The notes under the pieces are model-generated. The model was not told the origin of the DNA. It saw only the letters and a list, made by a program, of their open reading frames with translations, and did no database searches. Shown here in pieces: positions 23,365-34,419 of a DNA stretch of 64,000 nt (position 1 is the first letter of the stretch; every line of letters begins with the position of its first letter). The position numbers and the translations under genes are program-made. This stretch comes from Medicago truncatula (Eukaryota > Streptophyta > Magnoliopsida > Fabales > Fabaceae). The DNA is taken from positions 24,815,332-24,879,331 of the forward strand of contig NC_053046.1 of the NCBI RefSeq assembly GCF_003473485.1. The letters are read 5' to 3'.

Positions 23365-23735
23365 TCCACCGGTTAAATTCTTATTATAGGAGGGGGTTTT
23401 GGAAACTAAATCCCAGATATCATATCTTTGGAAGTGACTTAGTTATTCTTGCATGGCTACAATCCATCCATCATCTGTCAACGCTTCATCAATAGAGGTA
23501 TGCTCAATTTGAGAGATTAGTCTTATCAAAGATTCATTCCTGAATGCTGAACTTGTCCTTATTGGAGTATCTTTACTTCCAATTATTAGTTCCTCTGGAT
23601 GAGATGACTTATATTTGAAGGTGCTTCTAGATTGAGCAGCTTCTTCTGAATTATCATGGGCTTCTTCTTCTTCAGAATCTCCAACTTCAGTATTTCCTTC
23701 AGGAATTGCATCTATAATTGGAACTCAGAAGGATT
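23365..23735 (-). pseudogene. Ty1-copia pol fragment (integrase to reverse transcriptase linker)
   Basis: On the minus strand the translation has an acidic linker (GNTEVGDSEEEEAHDNSEEA), then SSHPEELIIGSKDTPIRTSS, LISQIEHTSIDEALTDDGW, IVAMQE, a stop, and YDIWDLVSKTPS. This order is typical of the stretch before the reverse transcriptase in plant copia polyproteins, where the canonical text is EALxDxxWIxAMQEEL-xxFxxNxVWxLV. One nonsense codon is present (where a Glu is expected) and no catalytic core follows. It is a dead fragment. Confidence 0.8.
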
Positions 23736-23985
23736 GGCTGGTAATGACAGGTCATCTTACGTTATTATTCGCATGTTTTTCAGTCATTTTCGATAGGTTT
23801 TATTAGCAAAAAGGAGAAGTATTAGAGCGATTGCCTATGATTTCGGAACTTTTGTAATGTTTTCTATATTTAAGTATGTAATTCTAGTTTCCCCGAAACA
23901 TGGCCATTTAAGGGGGGTGGGCGGTGGTTGAAGTAATTCACGAAGAAATCATGCAAATCGGCAAATCAAGAACATCCGAAGATTT

Positions 23986-24340
23986 GTGAAAACTTTCGGA
24001 AGACCAAGAATGAAGATTCAAGTGAGCATAGAGAAGTCTCTTGGAATTGTCCTTGAGAAATTTGTAATCAGTTGTGACTATAGTGAAATCCCTTGTAAGT
24101 GCAAGGGGACTGGACTACTCCTAGATTGCAGGAGAAACCAGGATAAAATTGTTGTGTGTCTTCTTTCTCTCTCCCTATCTCTTTATATTTGTGTTTTGTA
24201 TCTTATCCGCTGCACTCAGACTTTGCATCAGTATCGGTACACCTTAGATTCTAATCAGACTATTAAACCAAAGAAAAAGAAAGCCACGAAAATTCTTGCA
24301 CAATTCACCCCCTTTCTTGTGTATTTTTCTCACCTTCAAA
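23986..24340 (+). repeat. Probable LTR relic of a copia-type element
   Basis: The sequence has ttgtaagtgcaaggggactgg, pyrimidine-rich tracts (ctttctctctcccta) and ends near cacaattcacccccttt, a layout seen in 5' LTR and leader sequences of plant copia elements. The partner LTR is not in view and the fragment next to it (23365-23735) has the opposite orientation. The type assignment is tentative. Confidence 0.35.
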
Positions 24341-24388
24341 TCCTAGATTTTTTTTGTTTACTCCCGTATTTGTTTTTGCACCAGTCCT

Positions 24389-24799
24389 TTGATAATCTAT
24401 GGTACACTCACAATTTTGAGTGTACCGGTACTCTTGTTTCACAAAATATATAAATTAACGATCACTTTAATGAAATAAAAAGGTATTTTTCAATATTCAT
24501 ATTTTAAAAAACATCATTTCATAAGAAAAACCATCATTTCATTGTTTATAATGATCATATTAAAAAAATTACATTTTGTCATAAAAAATAATCAATATTC
24601 ATTGTTATGAGTAATAAAAATTATTAAAAATTAAATTTTATTTCGTCGAAGCTTTTGGTAAATAAAATTTAATTATCTTAGTTGTCAATGATAGAAAATA
24701 GTAATTATTTTTCTTCAAAAAAACAACTCATTTATTATTAATTTTACAACTTGGTGTACCGATACACCCAAATTTATTGGGTGTACCATAGAATTTGCC
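24389..24799. mobile_element. MULE-type MITE, copy B (411 bp)
   Basis: The right end, read in reverse complement, starts ggcaaattctatggtacac; the left end has ataatctatggtacactc. Internal sequence matches copy A (6884-7244) in the opposite orientation, including the stretch around aaataaaatttaat. No target duplication is visible, perhaps because the right flank is TA repeat. It is the first of seven inverted-repeat elements in a row. Confidence 0.7.
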
Positions 24800-24814
24800 T
24801 ATATATATATATAT

Positions 24815-25218
24815 AGGATGTATCAAATGAGAGGACATTTTAAATGAGAAATGAGAGGGATAAATCTCAACCCTTAGATTAATCTTTATTGTTCTACCTA
24901 ATTTTAAAAACTACAGCCTATTTTCTTTTTCATTCCCCTTTGTGTGCTTCTTCTCTCCGCCGTTTTCTCTCCCTGTTGCTATTAGGCTTTCTTTTTCAGA
25001 TCAAATCTAGTTTTTAATCAATAAGCGAATCCACTTTTGGAATCACACCAAAAAGAAGTTTGAGTAATACGATTTTTTTTTTCATTCTGTTCATCTTTTA
25101 GATGTAATCTACTTTCAATTTAAAGAAGAAGAAAAACAATCTTTTCAAAATCTTCATGGATTTCGTTTCGTTATATAATGCTCTCATTATAAAATTTCCT
25201 CTCACTTGATACACTCTG
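24815..25218. mobile_element. Inverted-repeat MITE (404 bp)
   Basis: The left arm has ggatgtatcaaatgagagga; the reverse complement of the right arm has gagtgtatcaagtgagagga. The arms match over about 40 bases. A single-ended relative lies at 4572. Inside are pyrimidine-rich words but no coding sequence. Only about 15 bases of TA repeat separate it from the preceding element. Confidence 0.72.
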
Positions 25219-25221
25219 TAT

Positions 25222-26135
25222 AGTCAGATCCGTTGATATCAGGTGTCAACGGATTCGTTGACACCAAATCTTAATCGTTAATTTCATTTGATCAAAAGGC
25301 TAATATTTAACCACTTAAAAGTAATACCATATTTATTATGATTTTCATTTCCTAATTTGTTGCATCGAATTCTCTCTCTTTTCATAATGAGATTGTAACC
25401 TGTATAATTGCATTCTACCATAAATTAGCAAGATTAAATTAACAAGCATTATTATGTAAAAAAAAAAAATTATGCATTGAACTTGTTGAACAAGTAGAAC
25501 AGCACTTCAATTCATCGGTGGCAATACATTGTTGTTATGAATTTCATGTCCTCAATACGGTTGACTTGCCATTATTTGTGCCAAATTATTTTTTAAATTG
25601 CTTTCGTTCAATTTTTTTCCTTTAAAATTTTTAATTAGTAGAAAAACATGAAGGCCATTTTAGTAACATAAGATTGTAACAATAAAAAATAGCATAAGAT
25701 TAAGAAGAAGAAGAAGAAACATGGCTTAAAGAAAAGGTTGGCATAAGATTAAGAAAAAGAAATAATGGAGCTTATAGAAAACGAGTTATCATCTGCAAAT
25801 AGAAAAGGTTGAATCTTGGCATTGGAACAAAATGAAGAATAAGTAATTATTATTTTTCTGAGAAATTAACCCTTTTTTTATAGAAAAACTTTACTTATGT
25901 TTGCTGCACACATAGAACAAAGTTATTAATGGAATGTAAATCGCAAATATAGAAAGAGAAAACCGATGAAATAAATTAGGAAATGAAAATCGCAAAAAGA
26001 TATTCTACATATACTCTTATGTGGTTCACATTATATTCTTAATGAATAAATATAAGTCTTTAGATCAAAAGAAATCAACAGTTAAGATTTGGTGTCAACG
26101 AATTCATTGACACCTGGTGTCAACGGATTCTGACT
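25222..26135. mobile_element. Non-autonomous transposon with 60-bp inverted ends (914 bp)
   Basis: The left arm (25222-25281) contains agtcagatccgttgatatca and ggattcgttgacaccaaatc; the right arm (26076-26135), reverse complemented, reads nearly the same. Each arm also holds two copies of a ggtgtcaacg-like word. The inside is AT-rich without an open frame of note. The neighbouring (TA)n makes the target duplication unreadable. Confidence 0.78.

Positions 26136-26165
<30 letters not shown>
26136..26165. repeat. (TA)n microsatellite
   Basis: A short TA run sits between two transposon ends, as it does between several members of this cluster. Confidence 0.9.
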
Positions 26166-26166
<1 letters not shown>

Positions 26167-26901
26167 GGCATATCCTGTGAGAATGCATTTCTTATATGAG
26201 AATCGTGAGAATATTTATGAACCCTCTGATCAAAAAGAGATGATTGAGATTAAAAGCCTCATATGTGCCTCTCCTTATTCTATTCCCATTCAACTTCATC
26301 TTCTCCAACCCACCATAGTCTATGATGTTGTTCTCCTACTGATTCTATAGCAACGCCTTCAAATTAAAAACAACTCTCCAGAAAGAAAGAAATAAATAAA
26401 ATGCAGATGTCTCCTTAATGTCACGGAATTTCAGTTTTTTTTCCTTTCGATATTATGAAAAACCATCAAAAATTAAAAAAACACCATAATAATTCAGGAG
26501 ATTTATTGTTCTTGATATAGCCAAATTGAGAATTACACTACAGAGAGAGATCATAGTCAATTGGAATAAAAAAAGCTAGCAGTATGGGAAATTTGGGGAA
26601 AATAGGATTTGGGAAATTTCTACCAGAATGGAACTGATTTATTTACAATTCAATAAAGAAAAAGAGGATTGTTGCTGGATTACTATCAATTATACTGTTC
26701 GATCATTTCCAAAAACGGAACGTTGCAATTGAAAAACTTTGAGGGTTGGAGAAGATGAAGTTGAATGGGTTTATGAGAAGGAATAGAATAAGGAGAAGGC
26801 ATATATGAGGCTTTTAATCTCAATCATCTGTTTTTGATCAGAGAATTCATAAATATTCTCACCATTCTCATATAAGAAATGCATTCTCACAGGATATGCC
26901 C
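26166..26901. mobile_element. Non-autonomous transposon with about 105-bp inverted ends (736 bp)
   Basis: Left arm: gggcatatcctgtgagaatg, then cttatatgagaat and gattgagattaaaagcctca. The right arm is its reverse complement with few differences over about 105 bases. Such long, well-preserved arms suggest Mutator-like or related ancestry. No coding sequence is inside. Both sides abut TA-rich words (tatata / atatat). Confidence 0.8.
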
Positions 26902-26910
26902 ATATATATG

Positions 26911-27192
26911 GGGTTTGTTAGGATAAACTCATTAATTTTTATTAACGTGTGTTTTAATAAATATATAATTAAAAAGTTGTTAAATACATCTTAAGGTGAA
27001 TGTTGCTACAACACTCCTTTTAAAAAAAGAAGTGGGTGTATGTTAGCAACTCCTACAGACATTTGCTAGAATACACCCACTTATTTTTTAAAAGGTGTGT
27101 TTTAACAAATTATAACTAAAAAGTAGCTAAATACACGTGTAATTTGCTAAAACACTCTCACGTAAAAACTAGTGGATTTGTTCTATCAAATC
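26911..27192. mobile_element. Diverged fold-back element (about 280 bp)
   Basis: The left part (gtttgttaggataaactcat then taacgtgtgttttaataa) matches the reverse complement of the right part (tttgatagaacaaatccact then gtgagagtgttttagcaaat). An inner pair (tgttgctacaacactccttt against aaaggtgtgttttaacaaat) folds as well. The arms are more diverged than in its neighbours. Confidence 0.55.
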
Positions 27193-27210
27193 CATATATA
27201 TATATAATAT

Positions 27211-27934
27211 GGTATTGCTATAACACACCCATTTATTTTTATGAAGGTGTACATCAGCATACAATACCTTATTATTTGGACACTAAAAAAACTCTTTTCT
27301 CTCTCTTTAATTGTTATCTATTAAATGTCTCTAAAGTAATTTTCATACCCAATCCCCATTTTCTCTCTCATGTCTCAGCCAGAGGATTTTTGGTTCAAAG
27401 AAGGAAGAAAATCTAGTTCATGTGGTTCTTTGACATTTAAATGATAACTTTTTGTCCTAACTTACTATTTTTTTTTTGAAGCAACCTAACTTGCTATTTA
27501 ACTGTTGAAATAATAATAACTGGTTTGTGTTGAGTTTTTTTTTTTTTGGTAAGATTTATTTTTTCTTTTGGTACAAAGCTGAGTTTTTTTTTTAATGGTA
27601 CAATATATGTGTTAATAACAAAGCCAACGTCAAAAAAATATAAATAACGTTGCAATTGTTGGGTTTTTTTTCTTAATGCCAAAGAGGAACGAAAAGTACC
27701 AGCTTTTCTTTATTAAAAAAATAAATGTACCAGCTTTTCTTCTATCCACCAGAATGATTGGCCGAAAGAAATGAGAGCAAGAGAGAGAAATTGAGGTTTG
27801 GGTATGAAAATTACTTTAAGAGGCATTCAATAGGTCACAATTGAAGAGAGAGAAAAGGGTTTTTAATGTCCAATTAAAAAGGTGTTACATGCTACTGCAC
27901 ACCTTCCTAAAAATGGATGGGTGTGTTATAGCAA

Positions 27935-27938
<4 letters not shown>
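27211..27938. mobile_element. Non-autonomous transposon with about 190-bp inverted ends (728 bp)
   Basis: The left arm starts ggtattgctataacacaccc; the right arm, reverse complemented, starts ggtgttgctataacacaccc. The match continues through ctcttttctctctct and gtaattttcatacccaa, about 190 bases in all. The 350-base core is AT-rich and non-coding. Arms this long are typical of MULE-type non-autonomous elements. Confidence 0.8.

Positions 27939-27939
<1 letters not shown>

Positions 27940-28000
<61 letters not shown>
27940..28000. repeat. (TA)n microsatellite
   Basis: About 30 TA units lying exactly between the end of one transposon and the start of the next. Confidence 0.97.
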
Positions 28001-28001
<1 letters not shown>

Positions 28002-28244
28002 TTCCTTCGTTCTAAATTGTATGATGTTTTGGGCATTTCACACATATTAAGAAATGTAATTAATATGTGTTGGAAAAAGATATTATGAGTTATTTTATAA
28101 AATTATCCTTAATAAATGATATGAGAAAGATAAATGAAAGAATTGAAAGAAGAAAAAGTAATAAATAGTTAAAGATATAATAGAAAAAGTAACATTAATA
28201 TTTCATTGGTATTATAAAGTGACATATAATTTGGGATAGAGGGG
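28001..28244. mobile_element. Stowaway-like (Tc1/mariner-type) MITE, 244 bp
   Basis: It begins cttccttcgttctaaattgt and ends ataatttgggatagagggg; the reverse complement of the end is cccctctatcccaaattat. Both sides are flanked by TA. The CTyCCTyCGTyC-like start, small size and TA target fit the Stowaway group. It lies between two TA runs (27940-28000 and 28245-28267). Confidence 0.8.
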
Positions 28245-28833
28245 TATATATATATATATATATATATCGTGTGTGTTTCAATTGCTGACGTGTTCTGGTT
28301 TGGGCAAAATAAAAGCATTCATGAGTGAAAAACAACATAGATTTCACCTGAGTTCCCATCGAGTACCACAATCGAAGTCAAAATCCATTCTCTAAAAGGC
28401 TTCATAAGTTGTATGAGTATAGTTTCATCTTGCATAACTTCTAAACGAATATTTTTTAATAATTATAATCAATACAGTTCCTTCTTAGAAGAAATAATTT
28501 AACTAATGGACTCTTTCATCATGAAATATGACTTGAACTGTTTCGAAAATTAAAAGTGTATCATTTTTCTTGGTGGAATTATATTGGAAAGAAAAAATAA
28601 TCTTATTATTATATTATTTAGTGCTTTGTTTCATTTCATTACCAACATCTTCGAGTAGAAAGCAATAATTGCAAGGATTGTAAAATTATAAATTATAAGA
28701 TAAATATAAAAATACAATTATTGTGTGCGTGAAGATTAACTAGATGGAAACCATGAAATATTTTTGTATATGGTATATATTTCATATATTTATTGCTAGC
28801 ATAATTGCTTGTTCTTCCATTTACGGAGTAAAT
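28245..28833. other. Intergenic DNA downstream of the NCR-like gene
   Basis: TA run at 28245-28267, then AT-rich DNA with no recognised feature. It contains the 3' flank of the minus-strand NCR-like gene. Confidence 0.4.
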
Positions 28834-29136
28834 CTACTTTCTTCCTTTCGGAATTGGAAATGGTATACAAAAATCATTAATGCATTCATACCAGATATTC
28901 TCATCAGTCTTCAATGTCTTCATACAATCAGCAGTAGTGACACATGGTTGAAATGCTGTAATGTAAAATTGAGTAAAATAATGTTACTAAAAAAAATAAA
29001 AAATATTCAGTAACTACAAACAAAATAAGGAAATTTGAAAAGCTTGAAGAAGTAGCTCACCATAAACATTCTTTGGACCAAGAAATAGGGTAACCAATAC
29101 AATAAAAGTAATAACAAACATGAGAGTATTAGACAT
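28834..29136 (-). CDS. NCR-like nodule cysteine-rich secreted peptide, two exons
   Basis: Exon 1 is 29061-29136 and exon 2 is 28834-28955 on the minus strand, with a 105-base intron that has GT and AG ends. The product has 65 residues. Residues 1-25 (MSNTLMFVITFIVLVTLFLG, then PKNVY) form a signal peptide. The mature part has exactly four cysteines (30, 36, 50, 55) spaced C-x5-C-x13-C-x4-C, within PCVTTADC and ECINDFC, and net charge near zero. A signal peptide on exon 1, the mature peptide on exon 2 and the C-x5-C...C-x4-C frame are the hallmarks of the NCR family of IRLC legumes. NCRs are secreted into the symbiosome in nodule cells and steer bacteroid differentiation. Expression in nodules is inferred only. 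A TATA-like word lies about 135 bases upstream. A defensin-like peptide outside nodules is the main alternative. Confidence 0.8.
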
Positions 29137-29520
29137 ATTTTTATATCTTTACATGTTACAAATAGAATATGAGTTGATGATCTTATAGTGTAGAAAGTGT
29201 GTGTTGTGCTAAAAACAATTAAATATTTTAATAACTTAACGAGTTGTTAAAAACCTTCATACATTTATAAATTGTCTCTTAAGGATATTAAGGTGTAGTG
29301 ATTGTCTCTTTAGCACATCTAATATATGGGTAACATAAAAAAACTTGGTAATAATTAATAATCATTTTCTAATTAACTTTTCAACATATGGAAATATAAA
29401 GGGGAAATTTTAAAAAAAATGTCGTTCATGCATAATTATAATCACAAGATAATTACACACAAGTTTAACATATTTAAGGATTTTTTAAATATAAAATCAT
29501 TTTATCACTAATAAAAAGTA
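29137..29520 (-). promoter_or_regulatory. Upstream region of the NCR-like gene
   Basis: On the minus strand there is a TATA-like word (atttataaat, about 29269-29277). An AAAGAT word, one of two short motifs associated with nodule promoters, lies near 29147-29152, but it is close to the start codon and short enough to be chance. The region ends where the target duplication of a MULE-type element begins. Confidence 0.3.
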
Positions 29521-29961
29521 GGCTTAATTACTCTTTTGGTTCCTTAACTTATTTTTTGATTTCGTTTTGGTTCCTTAACTATTAAAAGTTTCGTTTCGGT
29601 CCCATAACTTATTTTTGGGTTTTCTTTTGGTCCCTTAACTATTAAAAGTTTCGTTTTGGTCCCTTAACTTATTTTTTGGTTTCGTTTTGGTCCCTTAACT
29701 TATTTTTTTTGTTTCATTTTGGTCCCTTAACTCTAATACATTCATCCTAACATAAAGGACCAAAGAGGCTGACGAAGGAAGAGTTAAGGGACCAAAATGA
29801 AACCAAAAAGTAAGTTAAAGGACCAAAAAGAAACTTTTAATAGTTAAGGGACCAAAATGAAACCAAAAAGTAAGTTAAGGGACCAAAACAAAACTTTTAA
29901 TAGTTAAGGGACCAAAACGAAACCAAAAAATAAGTTAAGGGACCAAAAGAGTAATTAAGCC
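29521..29961. mobile_element. Fold-back MULE-type element with exact 9-bp duplication
   Basis: The ends are ggcttaattactcttttggt and its perfect reverse complement; both arms consist of reiterated words like ggtcccttaacttatttt and ggtcccttaactattaaaag, so almost all of the 441 bases can fold into one hairpin. It is flanked by taaaaagta at 29512-29520 and 29962-29970, an exact 9-bp duplication as made by Mutator-like transposases. It has no coding capacity. It lies 385 bases upstream of the NCR-like start codon. Transcripts of such a hairpin would be a source of small RNAs (inference). Confidence 0.9.
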
Positions 29962-30029
29962 TAAAAAGTATACAGAATTGTAAATGCATGATTTCTTCAT
30001 CATTATCATTGACATAAATTATTTGATTT

Positions 30030-32620
30030 ACTCCATGTCCTAATTTGGATCGAACTCTTCTTCCTCTGAATCATCGACTTCAGATACCATATCATATTAA
30101 GCTGGCAAAATTGAGACCACATTGCATATGAAGTCGAAGTCTGGTTCTGAATCCATAAACTTTGAACCCAATTCATCATCTTCATCAGAATCCTCTTTGA
30201 CTAGGGGAAGAGACAACCTTTATTATGTTGGTCTTCTTCTTGATTCGACCATTCTTTGACCATCATTTGGGTCAACAGTTTGTCTTCAAGGCTTGCAGCA
30301 ACGCCTTTTTTGGACCTCTGGTACCTTCTCCATTGAGTCCTTGTCATGGGGTTCTTTCCTTTGTAGTTGTTGTTGTAAGCATACTTCTTTGACTCAAAGG
30401 CAGTACCATTTTTGTTGTCAACAATAGTACTATTGCTTCTTTTCACCACATTGTTCTTCCCATGTTGCACATTCTTATGGGTCGACTGAACCCATTTCTG
30501 GTTAGGTGCATAAGGAACCAAAGCTTTTCCTTTACCACCTTTGTTGACGTAATTGGTGGTAGAAGAGTTATTAATGAATGGAACTCTTTGTAAAGGAAAA
30601 CTTAGGTCTATGATCACCATACCATTTCCCTCTTTTCTTAGGGTTTGGGATAGAACTTTCAACGCCTTTAGTTGCCTCTTTGTCAAATACAGCACTACAT
30701 CGAAGGCAAAACATTACCTCATAATTCTTCAGCCTACATCGATTGAGGAAGTCAATCAATTCTTCTTCAGCTGTAGGATAGGCTGTCTTTAACTCCGCGT
30801 CGAACTAAGGCCTATGGAGTAGTCTTTTCGACGTATTCTGCATCTTTAGTGATGTCCACCATTTGACATTCTGCAACATCGGCCTCTGCTCCTACTTCTG
30901 CTTCGACAAATAGATTTTCGACAATATCAATGATTGCTTCGACCATATTGCAGCCTGTAATATCAGTGTACATCATACTCTCATCTTTCAAAGGATCAGA
31001 GTCTACTTGCATTTGAGGCTTTGGTTTGTCTCTAAACTTCAATTTGCCTTCATTGAGACCTTTCTGAACCAAATCCCTGAAAAGGGAACATCATGAGGTG
31101 TTATGTCCCAAATAATTGTGGTATTTACAAAAACCTATTTTCTTACGTTGCTCCAGTAGTGGGATTTTTAAATCCTTAGGTGCTACCACTTGACCATCAG
31201 CAACTAAGAGATCATAAATCTCGTCGCATTTGGTTACGTCGAACGTATATGTCTTGGGAACATATCTTTCATTGCTTGGTTCGATAGGATTATTCCCATC
31301 TGAGGGCCTTAACGATTTACACGTATAAGGGGCCCCTGGTCTTAGTTCAGAAATGTCAACCTCCTTTGTTTCGACATCGCCAAAGGCTATGTCGAATTCT
31401 TGGTTGCTTCCGTCTGATCCGATATAAGAAACCTTTTCTCTTTTGTCATATTTCTGAGTTCTGGATTTCTCAGCCTTTAGTCATTCGACTGCCTCTGTCA
31501 AATATCGTGTGATATGTTCAACAGGAAACTCACTGATATCACCTGAAAATTTGGTGAACTTAGGAATTTTGTAACCCCTAGGAAGTTCAGACTGTAATAC
31601 CAATTCCGACAAAGGAGAAACAAAGTTTGGCCTATGTAATCCAATATTTAAACCATTTTGAGCCATTATATTTTCGACCAAATTGGCTATATTGTTATGT
31701 GCTCCTATGTTTTGTTGTTGCACATTCCTAACAACTTCATCGGCATCATTATTTATATCTAACAAGACCACCTCAGGTTGACCTTGAATCATTGGTTCGA
31801 TCGGTTGGGGTCGAGGAACAGGTTGTGGTCTCTGAACCACTGGTTCGATCAACCGCAACAGTTGTTGGTTTTGGACCTATGGAACCGGTTGGTAAACAGG
31901 TTGTGGAAGAGAAAAGAAACCTATTATCCTCCCCATTTATTTTGTTAAAGCTTGGTAACTCCGTTTTTTTTCCGTATCAAAGGATTAAACACGATACCAA
32001 TTTGTTGTGTCAACAAATTAACCATTTCGTGATTACTCTCATCTATTTGTTGTATTAACAAGTTCATCGAACCTGTCGTTAAGACTGGTAGAGTATTTCG
32101 ACCAAAAATGCTAGAACTTGAAGGACTATGTATGTTGTGCATTGTGAACGGATTTGCTTGGTCTGCAAATGCTGACGCACTATTATGTACATTTGTCATT
32201 ATCGAAGTTGGCATACCATACAGTTGTTCCCTAGGAAAGTTGTGCATAATTGTGTTTCGATCATCAAGTTGAGGCCTAGCTAAAGGAGAACTTGGAATAT
32301 TGGTAATTGAAGGAACACTACCAGTGAATGGGGGAACAAAGGTTCCTATTTATGGTTGTGTCATTGGAGAGGACGTCGAAACGGTTAAGGGAGCAGTTAC
32401 TCCCATTTTCGACGAAACTAGCATAGCCATGGTTTCCCCCACATAGATTGACACGTTTAAATCTCTCAAAGGAGAAGTCGCTTGTAAAGATTGTGCTTGT
32501 GAAGATGATTGTGAAGAGGATGAACTAGCACGAGCCATAGATTTACCACTTATCAAATGCATACACAAACAACTTGGTGTTACTTGCAATATCAAACTTG
32601 TTAAAATGCATTGCATTAAA
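30030..32620 (-). mobile_element. Ty3/gypsy gag region relic
   Basis: Minus-strand frames, broken by frameshifts and stops, give a serine-rich start (MARASSSSSQSSSQAQSLQ near 32540), then SELPRGYKIPKFTKFSGDIS and VEHITRYLTEA, the conserved centre of a plant gypsy gag. This is followed by DGQVVAPKDLKIPLLEQRKK and FCKYHNYLGHNTS, the usual zinc-knuckle neighbourhood, and acidic and low-complexity parts. No protease, reverse transcriptase or integrase follows; the copy stops near the fold-back element. It is an inactive partial copy. Confidence 0.75.
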
Positions 32621-33334
32621 AGTAAAGTGGTCTACAAATCAGTTTACATACATTCTGTATAACTCATTTTCCTAGACATCGGTAGTTTGAGTGTTGTAGA
32701 ATTTCTTTAAATGATTTGCGACCCATTTCCGACTTGGAAACTCTTATTTATACCTAAAAAAATAAGTGGCAGAGCACTAATCCCATGATCAGCACTTTCT
32801 CCATCTTGGACAACCGCGTGTCCCCACATTTCCAATAAGGGGACCACTCTTGATCTTGAAATCATTTTTTCCCGCCTTGAATGTTTCAGTTCGATATGAT
32901 TGCACTTTCAGCCTTGTTCTTTCGAAATGCTGACTATGCGCGCTCGACATGCCATCTTGTCGAAATCCTCAAATTGAAATGAGAAAGCTTTCGATTCCTG
33001 CAAAGTTAAAGGTCAAACAAGTGTTGAACATATTTAATGAGTCTGTCGAAATTACAGGCTAACACTAACAGAACACAAATTATGCATAAAAGACGACATA
33101 TAACCACATCATGATAATCAAAATATCAAACACCCAACATGTTTCATTCTTATTTCATATTGTTATCATGTTTGTAAAATCATTTGCAATTTATCCGATT
33201 AAGAAAACTCATTTTGACAAAGTTCGTATATTTTCACAAAATCGCCTATTTTGACATTTTCACACAATTCATCATATTTCAAGCATATAAATACTCAATT
33301 CAATCATAAATTATCATATTATCATGAATACAAA
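32621..33334. other. Possible 5' leader or LTR of the gypsy relic
   Basis: This lies upstream of gag on the minus strand, where a leader and 5' LTR would be expected. No clear LTR ends or primer-binding site could be recognised. Confidence 0.25.
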
Positions 33335-34367
33335 ATGTTGTGGGTTCCTCCTCACCTAATGATAGGGGGCAGGAAAAAAAAACTATTTGGGATTATAAGT
33401 CAACTGAAAACTTTGTGAAAGCATGTTTGGAGCAAGTTTCCAAGCGAGAACGTGTTGGTGCGAGCTTTACAAAAAAAGGGTGGAAAAATATTATGGCCCG
33501 ATTTCATAATTTAACCAGACTGAAGTATGAGAAGGCTCAATTAAAGAATAGGTATGACAGTCTGAGAAAGGATTGGAGAGCATGGTATAACTTATTTGGG
33601 AGAGAAACTGGATTAGGGTGGGATCCGGTGAACAACACTGTTGTAGCACCTGATGAGTGATGGGACACCAAACAACTGGTATGTAATAGAAAAAATTGTT
33701 ATTTCGTAAACCTTAGATATGTATACCCGTGTTTCTTATATGATGTGAGTTATGAAAATGCAGGAAAACCCTCTTTATGAAAAATTTAGGAACAAGGGGC
33801 TTCCATTCGCCAATGATTTAACCACACTTTTTAAGGATGTAGTGGCCAATGGAGAGTACACTTAGGCACCATCATGTGGGGTATTGCCATGTGTGTTTGA
33901 AGATGATGATAATGATGATAATGATGTAGTGGCTGTAGAAGGCTGGCGATAGCGAGGATGCAAGTGTTGGAGCAACAACTGAATTTGCAAATATTGGACT
34001 GAATTCTTCACAAAAAACCGATGGTCAAAAGAGTGGTGAGAAGAGGAAAAGAGCTATTAGAGCAAACAAGCCAAGTAAGAAAAAAGCAAGTGCATCATCA
34101 AAGCTAGCTGAAGCTGTTAGTTTAATTGCAGAGACATGTCGTTCTCGCAATGATGTTGTGGGTAATGCATCTATTGGTGAAGTGATGGTTGAGCTATACA
34201 CCATGGATGAAATCTCAAATGATCTTTATTTGCATGCTCAGTGTTGCAACTTGCTGATGTTTAAGCCTGCAAGGGAGATTTTTATTTCCCTACGAGGTTC
34301 AGAGGAGAAGAGGTTGAATTGGCTTAAGCATACAATTGATAACCCATTGTCATTCATGACTATGTAA
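33335..34367 (+). pseudogene. PIF/Harbinger ORF1: MYB/SANT-like DNA-binding protein, broken
   Basis: The first part (33340-33660) has a MYB/SANT-like domain of the Myb_DNA-bind_3 type: W near the start, FVKACLEQVSKRERVG, FTKKGWKNIMARFHNLTR and KNRYDSLRKDWRAW, ending GWDPVNNTVVAPDE. After a probable intron or gap (33661-33760) come NPLYEKFRNKGLPFANDL, a stop at about 33862, and a lysine-rich tail (SGEKRKRAIRANKPSKKKAS) ending near LSFMTM. This is the partner protein that plant Harbinger elements encode next to the transposase. Stops and frame changes make it non-functional. Confidence 0.8.
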
Positions 34368-34419
34368 TTTGGAACCTATGTGACTAGGATGTGATGGGAA
34401 TTAAGCTAGGAAGTACTAT

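Noticed and set aside
29521-29961. CRISPR-like or satellite array because of repeated ggtcccttaac words
   Set aside because: The repeats are inverted around a centre, have no regular spacers, and are bounded by a 9-bp duplication, so this is a fold-back transposon in a plant genome.
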